DNA of 16,199 bases. It comes from Acetobacteraceae bacterium (GTDB taxonomy: Bacteria; Pseudomonadota; Alphaproteobacteria; Acetobacterales; Acetobacteraceae). The translations under genes were made by a program, and so were the position numbers. The stretch's first letter is position 1. Each line of letters begins with the position of its first letter. The stretch covers positions 1 through 16,199 of the forward strand of contig CANJSR010000050.1 in the NCBI GenBank assembly GCA_947476855.1. Reading direction: 5' to 3'. Below, piece by piece: positions 7,411 to 15,238 of the stretch. The notes under the pieces were generated by a model that worked only from the letters and a program-made list of their open reading frames with translations, ran no database searches and was not told where the DNA came from.

Positions 7411-9105
7411 ATGGACAATGAAAGCGTCCCGCCGTCCGATCCACGCCGCCGAGCGTTCATGCAGGGTGGGGCGGCCGCGGCCGTTGCCACCGCGTACGGC
7501 TTCGCGCCGTCCATGGCCCTGGCGCAGGGTGTGCCGAACCAGTACGACGGTTCGAAGTTCCAGTTGAAGGCGGCTGAGCCGAACCCGAAATACGGCGGTG
7601 TTTTGCGGGCCGGTTATCTGTCCCGCCAGCCGCATTTCGATGCGCACCAATCCGGAACCTTCTCCAACATCGGCAGCCAGGCGCTGATGTTCGACAACCT
7701 GATCCGCCGCGATCCGCGTGATGGCGGACAGACGATCATCCCCGACCTCGCGCATAGCTGGGACATCAACAAGGAAGGCACCAGCTACGTCTTCAGCCTC
7801 CGGCAGGGCGTGCTGTTCCATGACGGCGCCGAACTGACGTCCGAGGATGTGAAGGCGACCTTCGACCGTATTCGCAAGCCGCCGGCGGGTCTCAGCATGC
7901 CGCGCGGCCCGCTGTTCGCCGCGGTCAGTGAGGTTGTCGCGCGCGACAAGTACACCGTGGAGTTCAAGCTGGCCGAACCGCGGCCGGTGAACTTCATCAT
8001 GTCGGCGATTGCCAGCGGCTGGAACTTCATCGTTCGCAAAAAGACGTTGGAGGACAACAACTACAACCTGCGCCGCGTCGTCACCTATCCCGGCACCGGT
8101 CCGTACCGGTCGCAGCGCCGGGTGGAGAACGAGGTCTGGGCGTTCGAGAAGAACAAGGACTACTGGAACAAGGGCCTGCCCTACCTGGACGGGGTCGAAA
8201 TTTATCACATGCTGCCGTTCTCTCCGGAAATGGCGTCGTCGTTCCTGTCCAACCGCGTCGATTATATCCGCGTGACCGATCCGGCGACGCTGCGGCGTGC
8301 GAAGTCGACGCCGGGCATGTCGGGGACGGACTACTACCAGAGCACGATCCAGGCGACCTGGCCGAACGTGAAGCGCAAGCCTTATGACGATCCGCGCGTG
8401 CGGCGGGCGATGCACCTGGCGTTCGACAAGCATGTGCTGATCGACGTCGTGAAGGACCTGGCGCCGATGATGGTGGGCGGGTTCGTCTATCCCTTTTCGG
8501 AATTCGCGACGCCGAAGGATGAGCTTGCGAAGCGTCTCGGTTACCAGACCGATCCGACAGCGGCGGTGAAGGAGGCGCGGGCGCTGCTGGCCGCGGCCGG
8601 CTATCCGAACGGGATCAAGAATGTCGACATGCTGGTGCGTGATCTGCCCAGCTTCCGGCTCTGGGCGCAGGCGATTCAGGCGATCCTGGCGCAGACGCTC
8701 AACATGCAGGTGAACATCCGCATGGCGGTCGAATCGATCTGGTTCGATGATGCCAAGTCCGGGAACTTTGATATCGCGCTGGGCGTCATCATCTCCACGC
8801 TGCTCGACCCGTCCGACTACTTCAATGCGTGGTACAAGACGGATGGGCCGCAGAACCACTCGTTCTGGAGCAATCCTAAATTTGATGCGTTGCTGCTCCA
8901 GATCGACCGGGAGGTCGACGCGACCAAGCGCAAGGCGTTGATCCGGGAGGCGGAGACGATCATGGAGGCCGATCCGCCGCTGCTGCCGATCTGCTGGGAA
9001 AAGATCAACGACGCCTGGTACAACTACGTGAAGGGCGTGTATCCGCAGAACTATTTCGGCCTGTATGACGTCGACCGGTTCGACACCGTCTGGCTCGACA
9101 AATGA
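7411..9105 (+). CDS. Family-5 ABC solute-binding protein, Tat-exported (copy 1)
   Basis: 564 residues, usual for SBP_bac_5 (peptide/nickel-type) proteins. The N-terminus has a twin-arginine signal: Arg13-Arg14-Ala-Phe-Met, a hydrophobic stretch to about residue 36, and a likely cleavage ALA|Q after Ala38. The mature protein shows the family hallmarks: a DNLIRRDPRDG region, LAHSWDI, a VLFHDGAELTSEDVKATFDR core motif, YPGTGPY, and a C-terminus rich in aromatic residues ending TVWLDK. It would capture a solute in the periplasm for the DppBC-type channel encoded in the window. The ATG is preceded by GGGAGG nine bases upstream. It is closely related along its length to the next gene, a tandem duplicate. 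Tat export suggests the protein folds before export, but the ligand is unknown. Confidence 0.93.
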   Translation: MDNESVPPSDPRRRAFMQGGAAAAVATAYGFAPSMALAQGVPNQYDGSKFQLKAAEPNPKYGGVLRAGYLSRQPHFDAHQSGTFSNIGSQALMFDNLIRRDPRDGGQTIIPDLAHSWDINKEGTSYVFSLRQGVLFHDGAELTSEDVKATFDRIRKPPAGLSMPRGPLFAAVSEVVARDKYTVEFKLAEPRPVNFIMSAIASGWNFIVRKKTLEDNNYNLRRVVTYPGTGPYRSQRRVENEVWAFEKNKDYWNKGLPYLDGVEIYHMLPFSPEMASSFLSNRVDYIRVTDPATLRRAKSTPGMSGTDYYQSTIQATWPNVKRKPYDDPRVRRAMHLAFDKHVLIDVVKDLAPMMVGGFVYPFSEFATPKDELAKRLGYQTDPTAAVKEARALLAAAGYPNGIKNVDMLVRDLPSFRLWAQAIQAILAQTLNMQVNIRMAVESIWFDDAKSGNFDIALGVIISTLLDPSDYFNAWYKTDGPQNHSFWSNPKFDALLLQIDREVDATKRKALIREAETIMEADPPLLPICWEKINDAWYNYVKGVYPQNYFGLYDVDRFDTVWLDK

Positions 9106-9112
9106 CCGGCCG

Positions 9113-9166
9113 CCACGCCCGGATTCCGGACGGGATTCACCAGTGGTCCCGGGCATTCGGGCGTGG
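9113..9166 (+). other. Long imperfect hairpin between the two binding-protein genes
   Basis: CCACGCCCG (9113-9121) pairs with CGGGCGTGG (9158-9166) and continues through GAT/ATT to about 12 bp. An inner stem CGGGA/TCCCG (9131-9135 with 9147-9151) caps it. It begins 8 bases after the first gene's stop. No T-run follows, so it may be a partial terminator or an mRNA-stabilising structure that sets the expression ratio of the two genes. Confidence 0.5.
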
Positions 9167-9207
9167 TAGCCATCCAACCAGGAGAAGGCGGTCGGCGCAA
9201 CCGGCTG

Positions 9208-9237
9208 CCCTCCGTTTGTACAAACGTCCAGGGAGGG
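9208..9237 (+). promoter_or_regulatory. Candidate SD-sequestering hairpin with an internal 14-bp palindrome
   Basis: CCCTCC at 9208-9213 is exactly complementary to GGAGGG at 9232-9237, the Shine-Dalgarno of the second binding protein (ATG at 9247). The 18 bases between them include the rest of a perfect palindrome at 9213-9226 (CGTTTGT/ACAAACG), which may fold as GTTT/AAAC or act as a DNA operator. If folded, the structure would hide the ribosome site. Confidence 0.45.
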
Positions 9238-9246
9238 ACTGACCCA

Positions 9247-10935
9247 ATGTCAGCGCCGATCGATCCGCGTTCAAGTTTCGCGCGCCGAACCTTCATGAAG
9301 GCCGCCGCGGCCGCCGGCGTGGCCGGTGGCTTCATGCCGAATGACGTCGTGGCCCAGGTGCCGATGCAGTTCGACGGCAGCAAGTTCAAGCTGGCCGCGC
9401 CCGAGCCCAGCCCCAAGTCCGGCGGCGTGTTCCGCGTGGGCATCGGCAGCCGGCCGCCGCATTTCGATCTGCACCAGTCCGGCACGATCAACAACCTCGG
9501 CACGCAGGGGCCGATGTATGACAATCTCGTGCGCCGCGATCCGCGCGATTCGGGCAAGACGATCATCCCCGATCTCGCGCATAGCTGGGACATCTCGAAG
9601 GACGGCACGAGCTATACGTTCTTCCTGCGCGACGGCGTGACCTTCCACGACGGCGCCGACATGACGGCCGAGGATATCAAGGCCACCTTCGACCGCATCG
9701 TGAAGCCGCCGACGGGCATCAGCATCCCGCGCAGCTCCCTGTTCAAGGCGGTTGAGTCGATCAACGTTCGCGACAAGCTGACGGTCGAATTCAAGCTGTC
9801 CGCGCCGCGCCCGCCGAACTTCATCATGTCGGCCATCGCCAGCGGCTGGAACGTCGTCGTCCGCAAGAAGACGCTGGAGGACAACAACTACAACCTCCGC
9901 CGCGTCATGGCCTATCCGGGCACCGGACCCTTCAAGCACTCCCGCCGGATCGAGGGCGAAGTGTGGGTCATGGAGAAGAACAAGGACTACTGGAACAAGG
10001 GCCTGCCCTACCTCGACGCGGTCGAGGTCTATCATCTGCTGATGTTCTCTCCGGAACTCGGCTCGGGCATCCTGTCCAACCGCGTCGACTATTGCCGCAT
10101 CACCGATCCGGTGACCGGGCGGAAGGCCAAGGGCACGCCCGGCATGTCGATGGCCGAGTACTACCAGAGCGTCATCCAGGGCGTCTGGGTCAACACCAAG
10201 AAGAAGCCGCTGGACGATCCGCGGGTGCGGCGCGCGCTGCATCTCGTGATGGATAAGCACGTGCTGGTGGATGTGGTGAAGGACGTGGCGCCGATGATGG
10301 TCGGCGGCTTCATCTATCCGTTCTCCGAATTCGCGACCCCGAAGGATGAGCTGTACAAGCGTATCGGCTACGACGCGAAGGACCCGGGTCCGGCGATCAA
10401 GGAAGCCAAGGCGCTGATGGCGGCAGCGGGTTACGCCAACGGCTTCAAGGGCCTGGACTTCATGGTCCGCGAAGTCGCGACCTTCAAGCTGTGGGCGCAG
10501 GCGATCCAGGCGATGCTGCAGCAGACCCTGAACGTCGAGACGAAGCTGCGCACGGTCGTGGAATCGGTCTGGTTCGACGATACCAAGTCCGGCAACTACG
10601 ACATGGCGATCGGCGCCGTCGTTTCGACGCTGCTCGATCCGTCCGACTACTTCAACGCCTGGTATGGCAAGGACGGCCCGCAGAACTACTCGTTCTGGGA
10701 TAACAAGAAATTCCAGGACATCCTGGTGGGCATCGATTCCGAGGTCGATCCGGCCAAGCGCCTCGCGATGATCCGGGAGACGGAGAAGATCATGGAATCC
10801 GATCCGCCGGTCCTGCCGGTGTGCTGGGAAAAGATCGTCGACGTCTGGTACAACTACGTGAAGGGTGTGAACCCGACCGAGTATTTCGGCGTCTATGACG
10901 TGGTCCGCCAGGACACTGTCTGGATCGACAAGTAA
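9247..10935 (+). CDS. Family-5 ABC solute-binding protein, Tat-exported (copy 2)
   Basis: 562 residues. The twin-arginine signal has Arg13-Arg14-Thr-Phe-Met-Lys, a hydrophobic run at 19-30 and probable cleavage VVA|Q after Ala36. The mature sequence follows copy 1 almost without gaps: in one 50-residue stretch I compared (from SIWFDD in copy 1 and SVWFDD in copy 2), 37 residues are identical. A 41-base block is identical at the DNA level (8146-8186 and 9973-10013). Both end TVW-aliphatic-DK. The ATG at 9247 is chosen because GGGAGGG lies nine bases upstream and the Tat motif falls at the same residue as in copy 1; the in-frame GTG at 9163 would put 28 odd residues before it. It probably serves the same transporter with a different or overlapping ligand. 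Confidence 0.93.
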   Translation: MSAPIDPRSSFARRTFMKAAAAAGVAGGFMPNDVVAQVPMQFDGSKFKLAAPEPSPKSGGVFRVGIGSRPPHFDLHQSGTINNLGTQGPMYDNLVRRDPRDSGKTIIPDLAHSWDISKDGTSYTFFLRDGVTFHDGADMTAEDIKATFDRIVKPPTGISIPRSSLFKAVESINVRDKLTVEFKLSAPRPPNFIMSAIASGWNVVVRKKTLEDNNYNLRRVMAYPGTGPFKHSRRIEGEVWVMEKNKDYWNKGLPYLDAVEVYHLLMFSPELGSGILSNRVDYCRITDPVTGRKAKGTPGMSMAEYYQSVIQGVWVNTKKKPLDDPRVRRALHLVMDKHVLVDVVKDVAPMMVGGFIYPFSEFATPKDELYKRIGYDAKDPGPAIKEAKALMAAAGYANGFKGLDFMVREVATFKLWAQAIQAMLQQTLNVETKLRTVVESVWFDDTKSGNYDMAIGAVVSTLLDPSDYFNAWYGKDGPQNYSFWDNKKFQDILVGIDSEVDPAKRLAMIRETEKIMESDPPVLPVCWEKIVDVWYNYVKGVNPTEYFGVYDVVRQDTVWIDK

Positions 10936-10948
10936 CGCAACGACCGGC

Positions 10949-10980
10949 CACGGTCCGGCTGCGCTTGCAGCCGGACCGTG
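10949..10980 (+). terminator. Perfect 14-bp hairpin between binding protein and glycosidase
   Basis: The arm at 10949-10962 is an exact reverse complement of 10967-10980, around the loop GCTT. It starts 13 bases after the binding-protein stop and ends 7 bases before the AAGGA ribosome site of the next gene. There is no T-run, so it may be either a terminator or a barrier to exonucleases in a shared transcript. Confidence 0.6.
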
Positions 10981-10999
10981 ATCGAAGAAGGAACAGGTG

Positions 11000-13138
11000 A
11001 TGGCATTCAAGGTTCAGGTCGGGCCGCCGCAGATTGCCATCCACCAGGGCATGACCGTCCTGGTCACCGAACCCGACGGCCGCGTGCATTCGCGGACCGA
11101 CAAGGGGTTCTATTTCCTCGACACCCGCATGATCAGCTCCTGGTCGACCTACGCCAACGGCGTGGCCTGGGAACTGCTGAACGGTGGGGCACTGACCTAC
11201 GACACTGCCCGCGTCTTCCTGACCAACCAGGCCTTCCTGACCGAGGATGGGCCGGTCGAAGCCCGCACGCTCGCCTTCCTGATCGCCCGCCATATCGATG
11301 GCGGCATGCGCGAGGACCTGGCGATCACCAATCACGGTGACCGCGCCATCCGCTTCAATTTCGAGGTCGCGATCCGCTCGGACTTCGCCGATGTGTTCGA
11401 TGTGAAATCGAACCGCGCCGTCCGCCGCGGCCGCATCGGGACCGACTGGTCGGAGACCGACCAGACGCTGTCCACCACCTATCGCAATCTGGATTTCCTG
11501 CGCGGGCTGACCGTGCGCATCGACGGCACCGACACGCGCGCCGCCTATGCCAACGGGCGGCTGAGCTTCGAGATCAGGCTCGATCCCGGCCAGTCCTGGC
11601 ACACCACGTTGCTGTATGACCTGTCGGACGCCGCCGGCAGCTATCCCGCGCCCGCCGGCGGCATGAGCGAGACGGACCGGGGCGAGGAATGGCGCCGGAT
11701 GGTGCTGAAGATCCGCACCGGGAACGAGGAATTCTACCGCCTGTTCCGCCAGTCGATCGACGACATGGCCGCGCTGCGCCTGCCGATCGCCGGCACCAAC
11801 AGCACCGTCTTCGTGCCGGCCGCCGGCCTGCCCTGGTTCATGGCGCCGTTCGGCCGCGACAGCCTGATCGTGTCGTTACAGAATATCCTTGTCTATCCCG
11901 AGTTTTCCCGCGGCGCTCTCGACGTGCTCGGCCGCTGGCAGGCGAAGGAACGCGACGACTATCGCGACGCCGAACCCGGCAAGATCATGCATGAACTGCG
12001 CTATGGCGAACTCGCGCATTTCCACCTGATCCCGCACACGCCGTACTACGGCACCGCGGATGCGACGCCGCTGTATCTGATCACCCTGCACGCCGCCTGG
12101 CGCGCGACCGGCGACCGCACGCTGCTTGAACAGTTCCTGCCGAACGCCGAGGCCGCGCTGGAATGGATCGACCAATGGGGCGACCGGGACGGTGACGGGT
12201 TCCAGGAGTACCACACCCGCTCCACCGCCGGGTATGAGAACATGGCCTGGAAGGATTCAGGCGATTCCATGCTGTATCCGGACGGCTCGCTGGTGCGCGG
12301 GCCGAAGGCGTTGTGCGAACTGCAAGGCTACGTCTACGACGCCTGGCTGCGTATGGCTGAAATCCATGACGCCCTGGGCAAGCCCGACCGCGCCGCCACG
12401 CTGCGCGCCAAGGCCGCCGACCTGTTCCGGAAATTCAACGAGGTCTTCTGGGACGAGGAAGCCGGCTTCTACGCTTACATGCTCGACGGCGACAAGAAAC
12501 CGGTCTGGACCGTCGCTTCCAACCCCGGCCACCTGCTCTGGTCCGGCATCGTGCCCCCCGATCGCGCCGCCCGCGTCGTGGCCAGGTTGATGGCGCCCGA
12601 CATGAATTCAGGCTGGGGTATCCGCACGCTGTCCAGCGCGCATCCCGCCTACAACCCGTACTCCTACCAGAAGGGGTCCGTCTGGCCGCACGACAACAGC
12701 CTGATCGCCCTCGGTTTCAAGCGATACGGGTTCCATGAGCAGGTCAGCCGCATCGCGCGCGACATCAGCGGGGCCGCCAGTCATTTCCAACAGAACCAGT
12801 TGCCGGAGCTGTATTCCGGCGTCGGGCGGGAAGGCGGCGGCTTCCCGGTGCAGTATCTGGGCGCCAACGTGCCGCAGGCCTGGGCCGCGGGGACCTGTTT
12901 CGCGCTGATCCAGGCGATCCTCGGCATCCAGCCCGACGCGCCCAACAACCGGCTCTATGTCGATCCGGAACTGCCGTCCTGGCTGCCCGACATCACCCTG
13001 TCGGACCTCAGCTTCGGTGGCAACACGCTGGACATCGCCTTTCGGCGGGAGGGTCATACGACCGCGTTCGAGGTGCTGCGCGGCGATCCGTCCGTCGTCC
13101 AGCGCCGAACCCCGGGCGACCCGACCCTGCTGGGCTGA
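11000..13138 (+). CDS. Amylo-alpha-1,6-glucosidase / glycogen debranching enzyme-like glycosidase
   Basis: 712 residues. The N-terminal part (about 10-205) matches the bacterial GDE N-terminal domain (GDE_N_bis), with the stretch TDKGFYFLDTRM at 33-44. The rest is an (alpha/alpha)6-barrel glycosidase domain with GLPWFMAPFGRDS at 276-288, KDSGDSM at 418-423, YNPYSYQKGSVWPHDNS at about 551-567 and a C-terminal sheet from about 645. Asp422 and Glu603 are candidate acid and base by analogy to related barrels; this is inference. The family hydrolyses alpha-1,6 branches or related alpha-glucosides. No signal peptide is visible, so it is cytoplasmic. The ATG at 11000 is preferred over the adjacent GTG at 10997 because AAGGA lies seven bases upstream. 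Its place behind two binding proteins suggests it could act on an imported saccharide. Confidence 0.9.
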   Translation: MAFKVQVGPPQIAIHQGMTVLVTEPDGRVHSRTDKGFYFLDTRMISSWSTYANGVAWELLNGGALTYDTARVFLTNQAFLTEDGPVEARTLAFLIARHIDGGMREDLAITNHGDRAIRFNFEVAIRSDFADVFDVKSNRAVRRGRIGTDWSETDQTLSTTYRNLDFLRGLTVRIDGTDTRAAYANGRLSFEIRLDPGQSWHTTLLYDLSDAAGSYPAPAGGMSETDRGEEWRRMVLKIRTGNEEFYRLFRQSIDDMAALRLPIAGTNSTVFVPAAGLPWFMAPFGRDSLIVSLQNILVYPEFSRGALDVLGRWQAKERDDYRDAEPGKIMHELRYGELAHFHLIPHTPYYGTADATPLYLITLHAAWRATGDRTLLEQFLPNAEAALEWIDQWGDRDGDGFQEYHTRSTAGYENMAWKDSGDSMLYPDGSLVRGPKALCELQGYVYDAWLRMAEIHDALGKPDRAATLRAKAADLFRKFNEVFWDEEAGFYAYMLDGDKKPVWTVASNPGHLLWSGIVPPDRAARVVARLMAPDMNSGWGIRTLSSAHPAYNPYSYQKGSVWPHDNSLIALGFKRYGFHEQVSRIARDISGAASHFQQNQLPELYSGVGREGGGFPVQYLGANVPQAWAAGTCFALIQAILGIQPDAPNNRLYVDPELPSWLPDITLSDLSFGGNTLDIAFRREGHTTAFEVLRGDPSVVQRRTPGDPTLLG

Positions 13139-13161
13139 GCCCCGCTTGCCGAAGCAGGGGC
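13139..13161 (+). other. Hairpin after the glycosidase gene
   Basis: GCCCCGCTT (13139-13147) pairs with AAGC and GGGGC (13152-13161), with one bulged A and the loop GCCG. It begins at the base after the stop codon. The next gene has its own SD 20 bases on. Weak terminator or mRNA-end structure. Confidence 0.4.
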
Positions 13162-13195
13162 CGCGTGGAATCCTGGCCTGAAGGAGATCAAGCCG

Positions 13196-13936
13196 ATGCA
13201 GGAACAGATACTCGACATCAAGACCCGGGCCGGGGCGATGGAAACCTTCATCTGCCATCCCGACCGTGGCGGCCCGCATCCGGTCATCTTCATGCTGATG
13301 GACGCGCCGGGCATCCGGGAGGAGCTGTACGACATGGCCCGCCGGCTGGGCACCGCCGGCTATTACGTCGTGCTGCCCAACCTGTACTACCGCGCCGGCC
13401 GCGATACGAAATACGGCCCCGACGTGCTGGAAAAGGGCAGTGCCGAACAGGCACGGATGCGGTCCGTGCGGACGAAGATGACCATCCCGCCGGTGATGGA
13501 GGACTTCGCCGACATGCTGGCGTTTGTCGATACGCAGAAGGCCGCGAAGCCCGGCCTGGTCGGAACGCATGGCTATTGCATGAGCGGACCGTACTCCCTC
13601 GCCGCCGCCGCCCGCTTCCCCGATCGCGTCGGTGCCGCCGCGTCCTTCTACGGCACCTGGCTGGTCAGTGAGAACGAGGAGAGCCCGCATCTGACGCTGG
13701 CGAAGGCGAAGGGCGAACTCTATATCGCCTGCGCTGAACACGATGAACTGGCGCCGCTGCCGATGGTGGAGGAGCTCAAGGGCCTGTTCGCCAAATCCGG
13801 AAACGGCGGCGAACTGGAGATGTACATGGGCGTCCATCACGGCTTCGCCTTCCCGCAACGCTGGTGCTACGACAAGGCTGGCGCCGAACGCCACTGGGAG
13901 CGCCTGATCGCGCTGTATCGCCGCCGCCTGGGCTGA
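13196..13936 (+). CDS. Dienelactone hydrolase family protein
   Basis: 246 residues, the usual length for a single alpha/beta-hydrolase domain of the DLH family. The nucleophile elbow GYCMSG places a cysteine (128) where serine hydrolases have serine. Asp183 (in ACAEHDELAP) and His215 (in HHGFAFP) complete the Cys-Asp-His triad. In characterised members the enzyme opens dienelactones in chlorocatechol breakdown, but most genomic members have unknown ester or lactone substrates. No signal peptide is seen; it should be cytoplasmic. The ATG has AAGGAG eight bases upstream. It lies 57 bases after the glycosidase and 3 bases before the next small gene, so it is probably in an operon with the downstream pair. 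Confidence 0.92.
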   Translation: MQEQILDIKTRAGAMETFICHPDRGGPHPVIFMLMDAPGIREELYDMARRLGTAGYYVVLPNLYYRAGRDTKYGPDVLEKGSAEQARMRSVRTKMTIPPVMEDFADMLAFVDTQKAAKPGLVGTHGYCMSGPYSLAAAARFPDRVGAAASFYGTWLVSENEESPHLTLAKAKGELYIACAEHDELAPLPMVEELKGLFAKSGNGGELEMYMGVHHGFAFPQRWCYDKAGAERHWERLIALYRRRLG

Positions 13937-13939
13937 TCG

Positions 13940-14167
13940 ATGCGCCTGGCCTGTGCCATCCTCGGGTTCGGCCTGGTCATCGCGCCGGCCCTGGCACAGG
14001 TACCAACGCCGGCCGAGTCCGATGCCATCCGGGCGACCTGCGGGGGTGACTACCTGAAGAACTGCCGCGGCGTGCCGCGTGGCGGCATCGAGGTCTTCAA
14101 CTGCCTGCGCGACCACCAGGAGAAGCTGTCGCCCGGCTGTCGCAAGGCTGTCGTGGCGGTGCAATAA
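13940..14167 (+). CDS. Small secreted four-cysteine protein (75 aa)
   Basis: A short protein with a Sec signal peptide (hydrophobic residues 4-17, cleavage ALA|Q after Ala19), leaving a mature form of about 56 residues. Four cysteines at 34, 42, 55 and 67 are spaced 8-13-12, around a helix-rich pattern of the cysteine-rich repeat (GLG1-like) type; two disulfides are likely in the periplasm. I recognise it as a recurrent small exported protein of alphaproteobacteria but know of no function. It begins 3 bases after the hydrolase stop and lacks a clear SD, which suggests translational coupling. The next gene follows 19 bases later. Confidence 0.75.
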   Translation: MRLACAILGFGLVIAPALAQVPTPAESDAIRATCGGDYLKNCRGVPRGGIEVFNCLRDHQEKLSPGCRKAVVAVQ

Positions 14168-14186
14168 CCGATCGGGGAGGCTGCTG

Positions 14187-15215
14187 ATGCGCTTTGGATT
14201 GTTTGGCGCCGCGCAGGCGCAACGCGGCGGCCCCGACGTCGACAGCGCCGCCGGCTTCAAGGACTACATCGACTATGTGATCGAGGCCGAGGGCCTCGGC
14301 TACGACAGCGCCTTCATCGTCGAGCATCATTTCACCGGCTTCGGCCAGGTCTCGGCCACGCTGAACCTGCTGACCTGGATCGGCGCGCGCACCACCACGC
14401 TGCGCCTCGGCACCGCGGTGATCGTGCTGCCCTGGCACAATCCCGTTCTGCTCGCGGAACAGGCTGCGACACTCGACCTGCTGTCGGGCGGGCGGCTCGA
14501 TTTCGGGGTCGGCAAGGGCTACCGCCACAATGAATTCGTCGGCTTCGGCGTCCCGATGGAGGAGGCGACCGATCGGTTCGAGGAAGCGATCGACGTCATC
14601 ACGAAGGCCTGGACCTCCAACGACCGCTTCACCTTCGAGGGCCGGTTCTGGCGGTTCGAGGATATCGTGGTGGAGCCGCCGACGATCCAGAAGCCGCACC
14701 CGCCGTTCTGGCAGGGCGCGGGCCATCCGGAGTCGATCCTGCGCGTGGCGCGGCGCGGGCATAACCTGCTGTTGGACCAGTTCGCCTCGACCGAGGAAAC
14801 CATCCGCCGCTTCGGCATCTACCGCGACGCGATGATCGCCAACGGGTTTGGTTTCAATCCAAATCAGGTGGGCGTCGCACGGGCCTTCTTCGTCGCGCGG
14901 GACGAGGCGGAGAAGGAAGTGGCCCTGGATCGCCGGCTGGCCGCGCAGCGTCGCCTGCATGGGATCAGCCAGCGGCCGGACGGCAACAACACCGCCAGCA
15001 TCATGGCCTTTGCCGACACGCGGGAAGCCAGCGAGGAAAGCGCCCTTTACGGCAGCCCCGACCAGATCTGCCGCAAGATCGAACGGCTTCAGGCGGCGGG
15101 GGTGGAATACATCCTGCTGAACGGCGGCGGGACGTCGCGGGAAAACCTCCGCCGGTTCGCCCACGAGGTGATGCCGCACTTCCGCGCGACATCACCCCGA
15201 AAGGCGGCCGAGTAG
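14187..15215 (+). CDS. LLM-class flavin-dependent oxidoreductase (luciferase-like monooxygenase)
   Basis: 342 residues, normal for single-component members of the bacterial luciferase-like fold. Recognisable blocks are FIVEHHF at 43-49, LRLGTAVIVLPWHNPV at 72-87, AEQAATLDLLSGGRLDFGVGKGY at 90-112 (TIM-barrel phosphate/flavin site region) and FWQGAG in the middle. Such enzymes use FMNH2 or F420H2 with O2 to oxidise small organics (sulfonates, long-chain alkanes, aldehydes, nitrilotriacetate-like compounds); the substrate here is not evident. The ATG has GGGGAGG six bases upstream. An in-frame extension to 14079 overlaps the small secreted protein and is rejected. Grouping with a DLH hydrolase hints at a small catabolic unit: oxygenation followed by ester or lactone hydrolysis. 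Confidence 0.92.
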   Translation: MRFGLFGAAQAQRGGPDVDSAAGFKDYIDYVIEAEGLGYDSAFIVEHHFTGFGQVSATLNLLTWIGARTTTLRLGTAVIVLPWHNPVLLAEQAATLDLLSGGRLDFGVGKGYRHNEFVGFGVPMEEATDRFEEAIDVITKAWTSNDRFTFEGRFWRFEDIVVEPPTIQKPHPPFWQGAGHPESILRVARRGHNLLLDQFASTEETIRRFGIYRDAMIANGFGFNPNQVGVARAFFVARDEAEKEVALDRRLAAQRRLHGISQRPDGNNTASIMAFADTREASEESALYGSPDQICRKIERLQAAGVEYILLNGGGTSRENLRRFAHEVMPHFRATSPRKAAE

Positions 15216-15238
15216 AGGGCTACCAAGCTACTCCTCCC

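Noticed and set aside
9163..9246. Upstream GTG start for the second binding protein
   Set aside because: It would place 28 unrelated residues before the Tat signal, and the GGGAGGG site fits the ATG at 9247.
14079..14186. Upstream extension of the monooxygenase start
   Set aside because: It overlaps the small secreted protein in another frame, and the luciferase-like fold begins at the ATG at 14187 with a strong SD.
12608..15179. Long minus-strand open frames opposite the glycosidase, hydrolase and monooxygenase
   Set aside because: Same shadow effect; the plus-strand proteins carry full family motifs and good ribosome sites.
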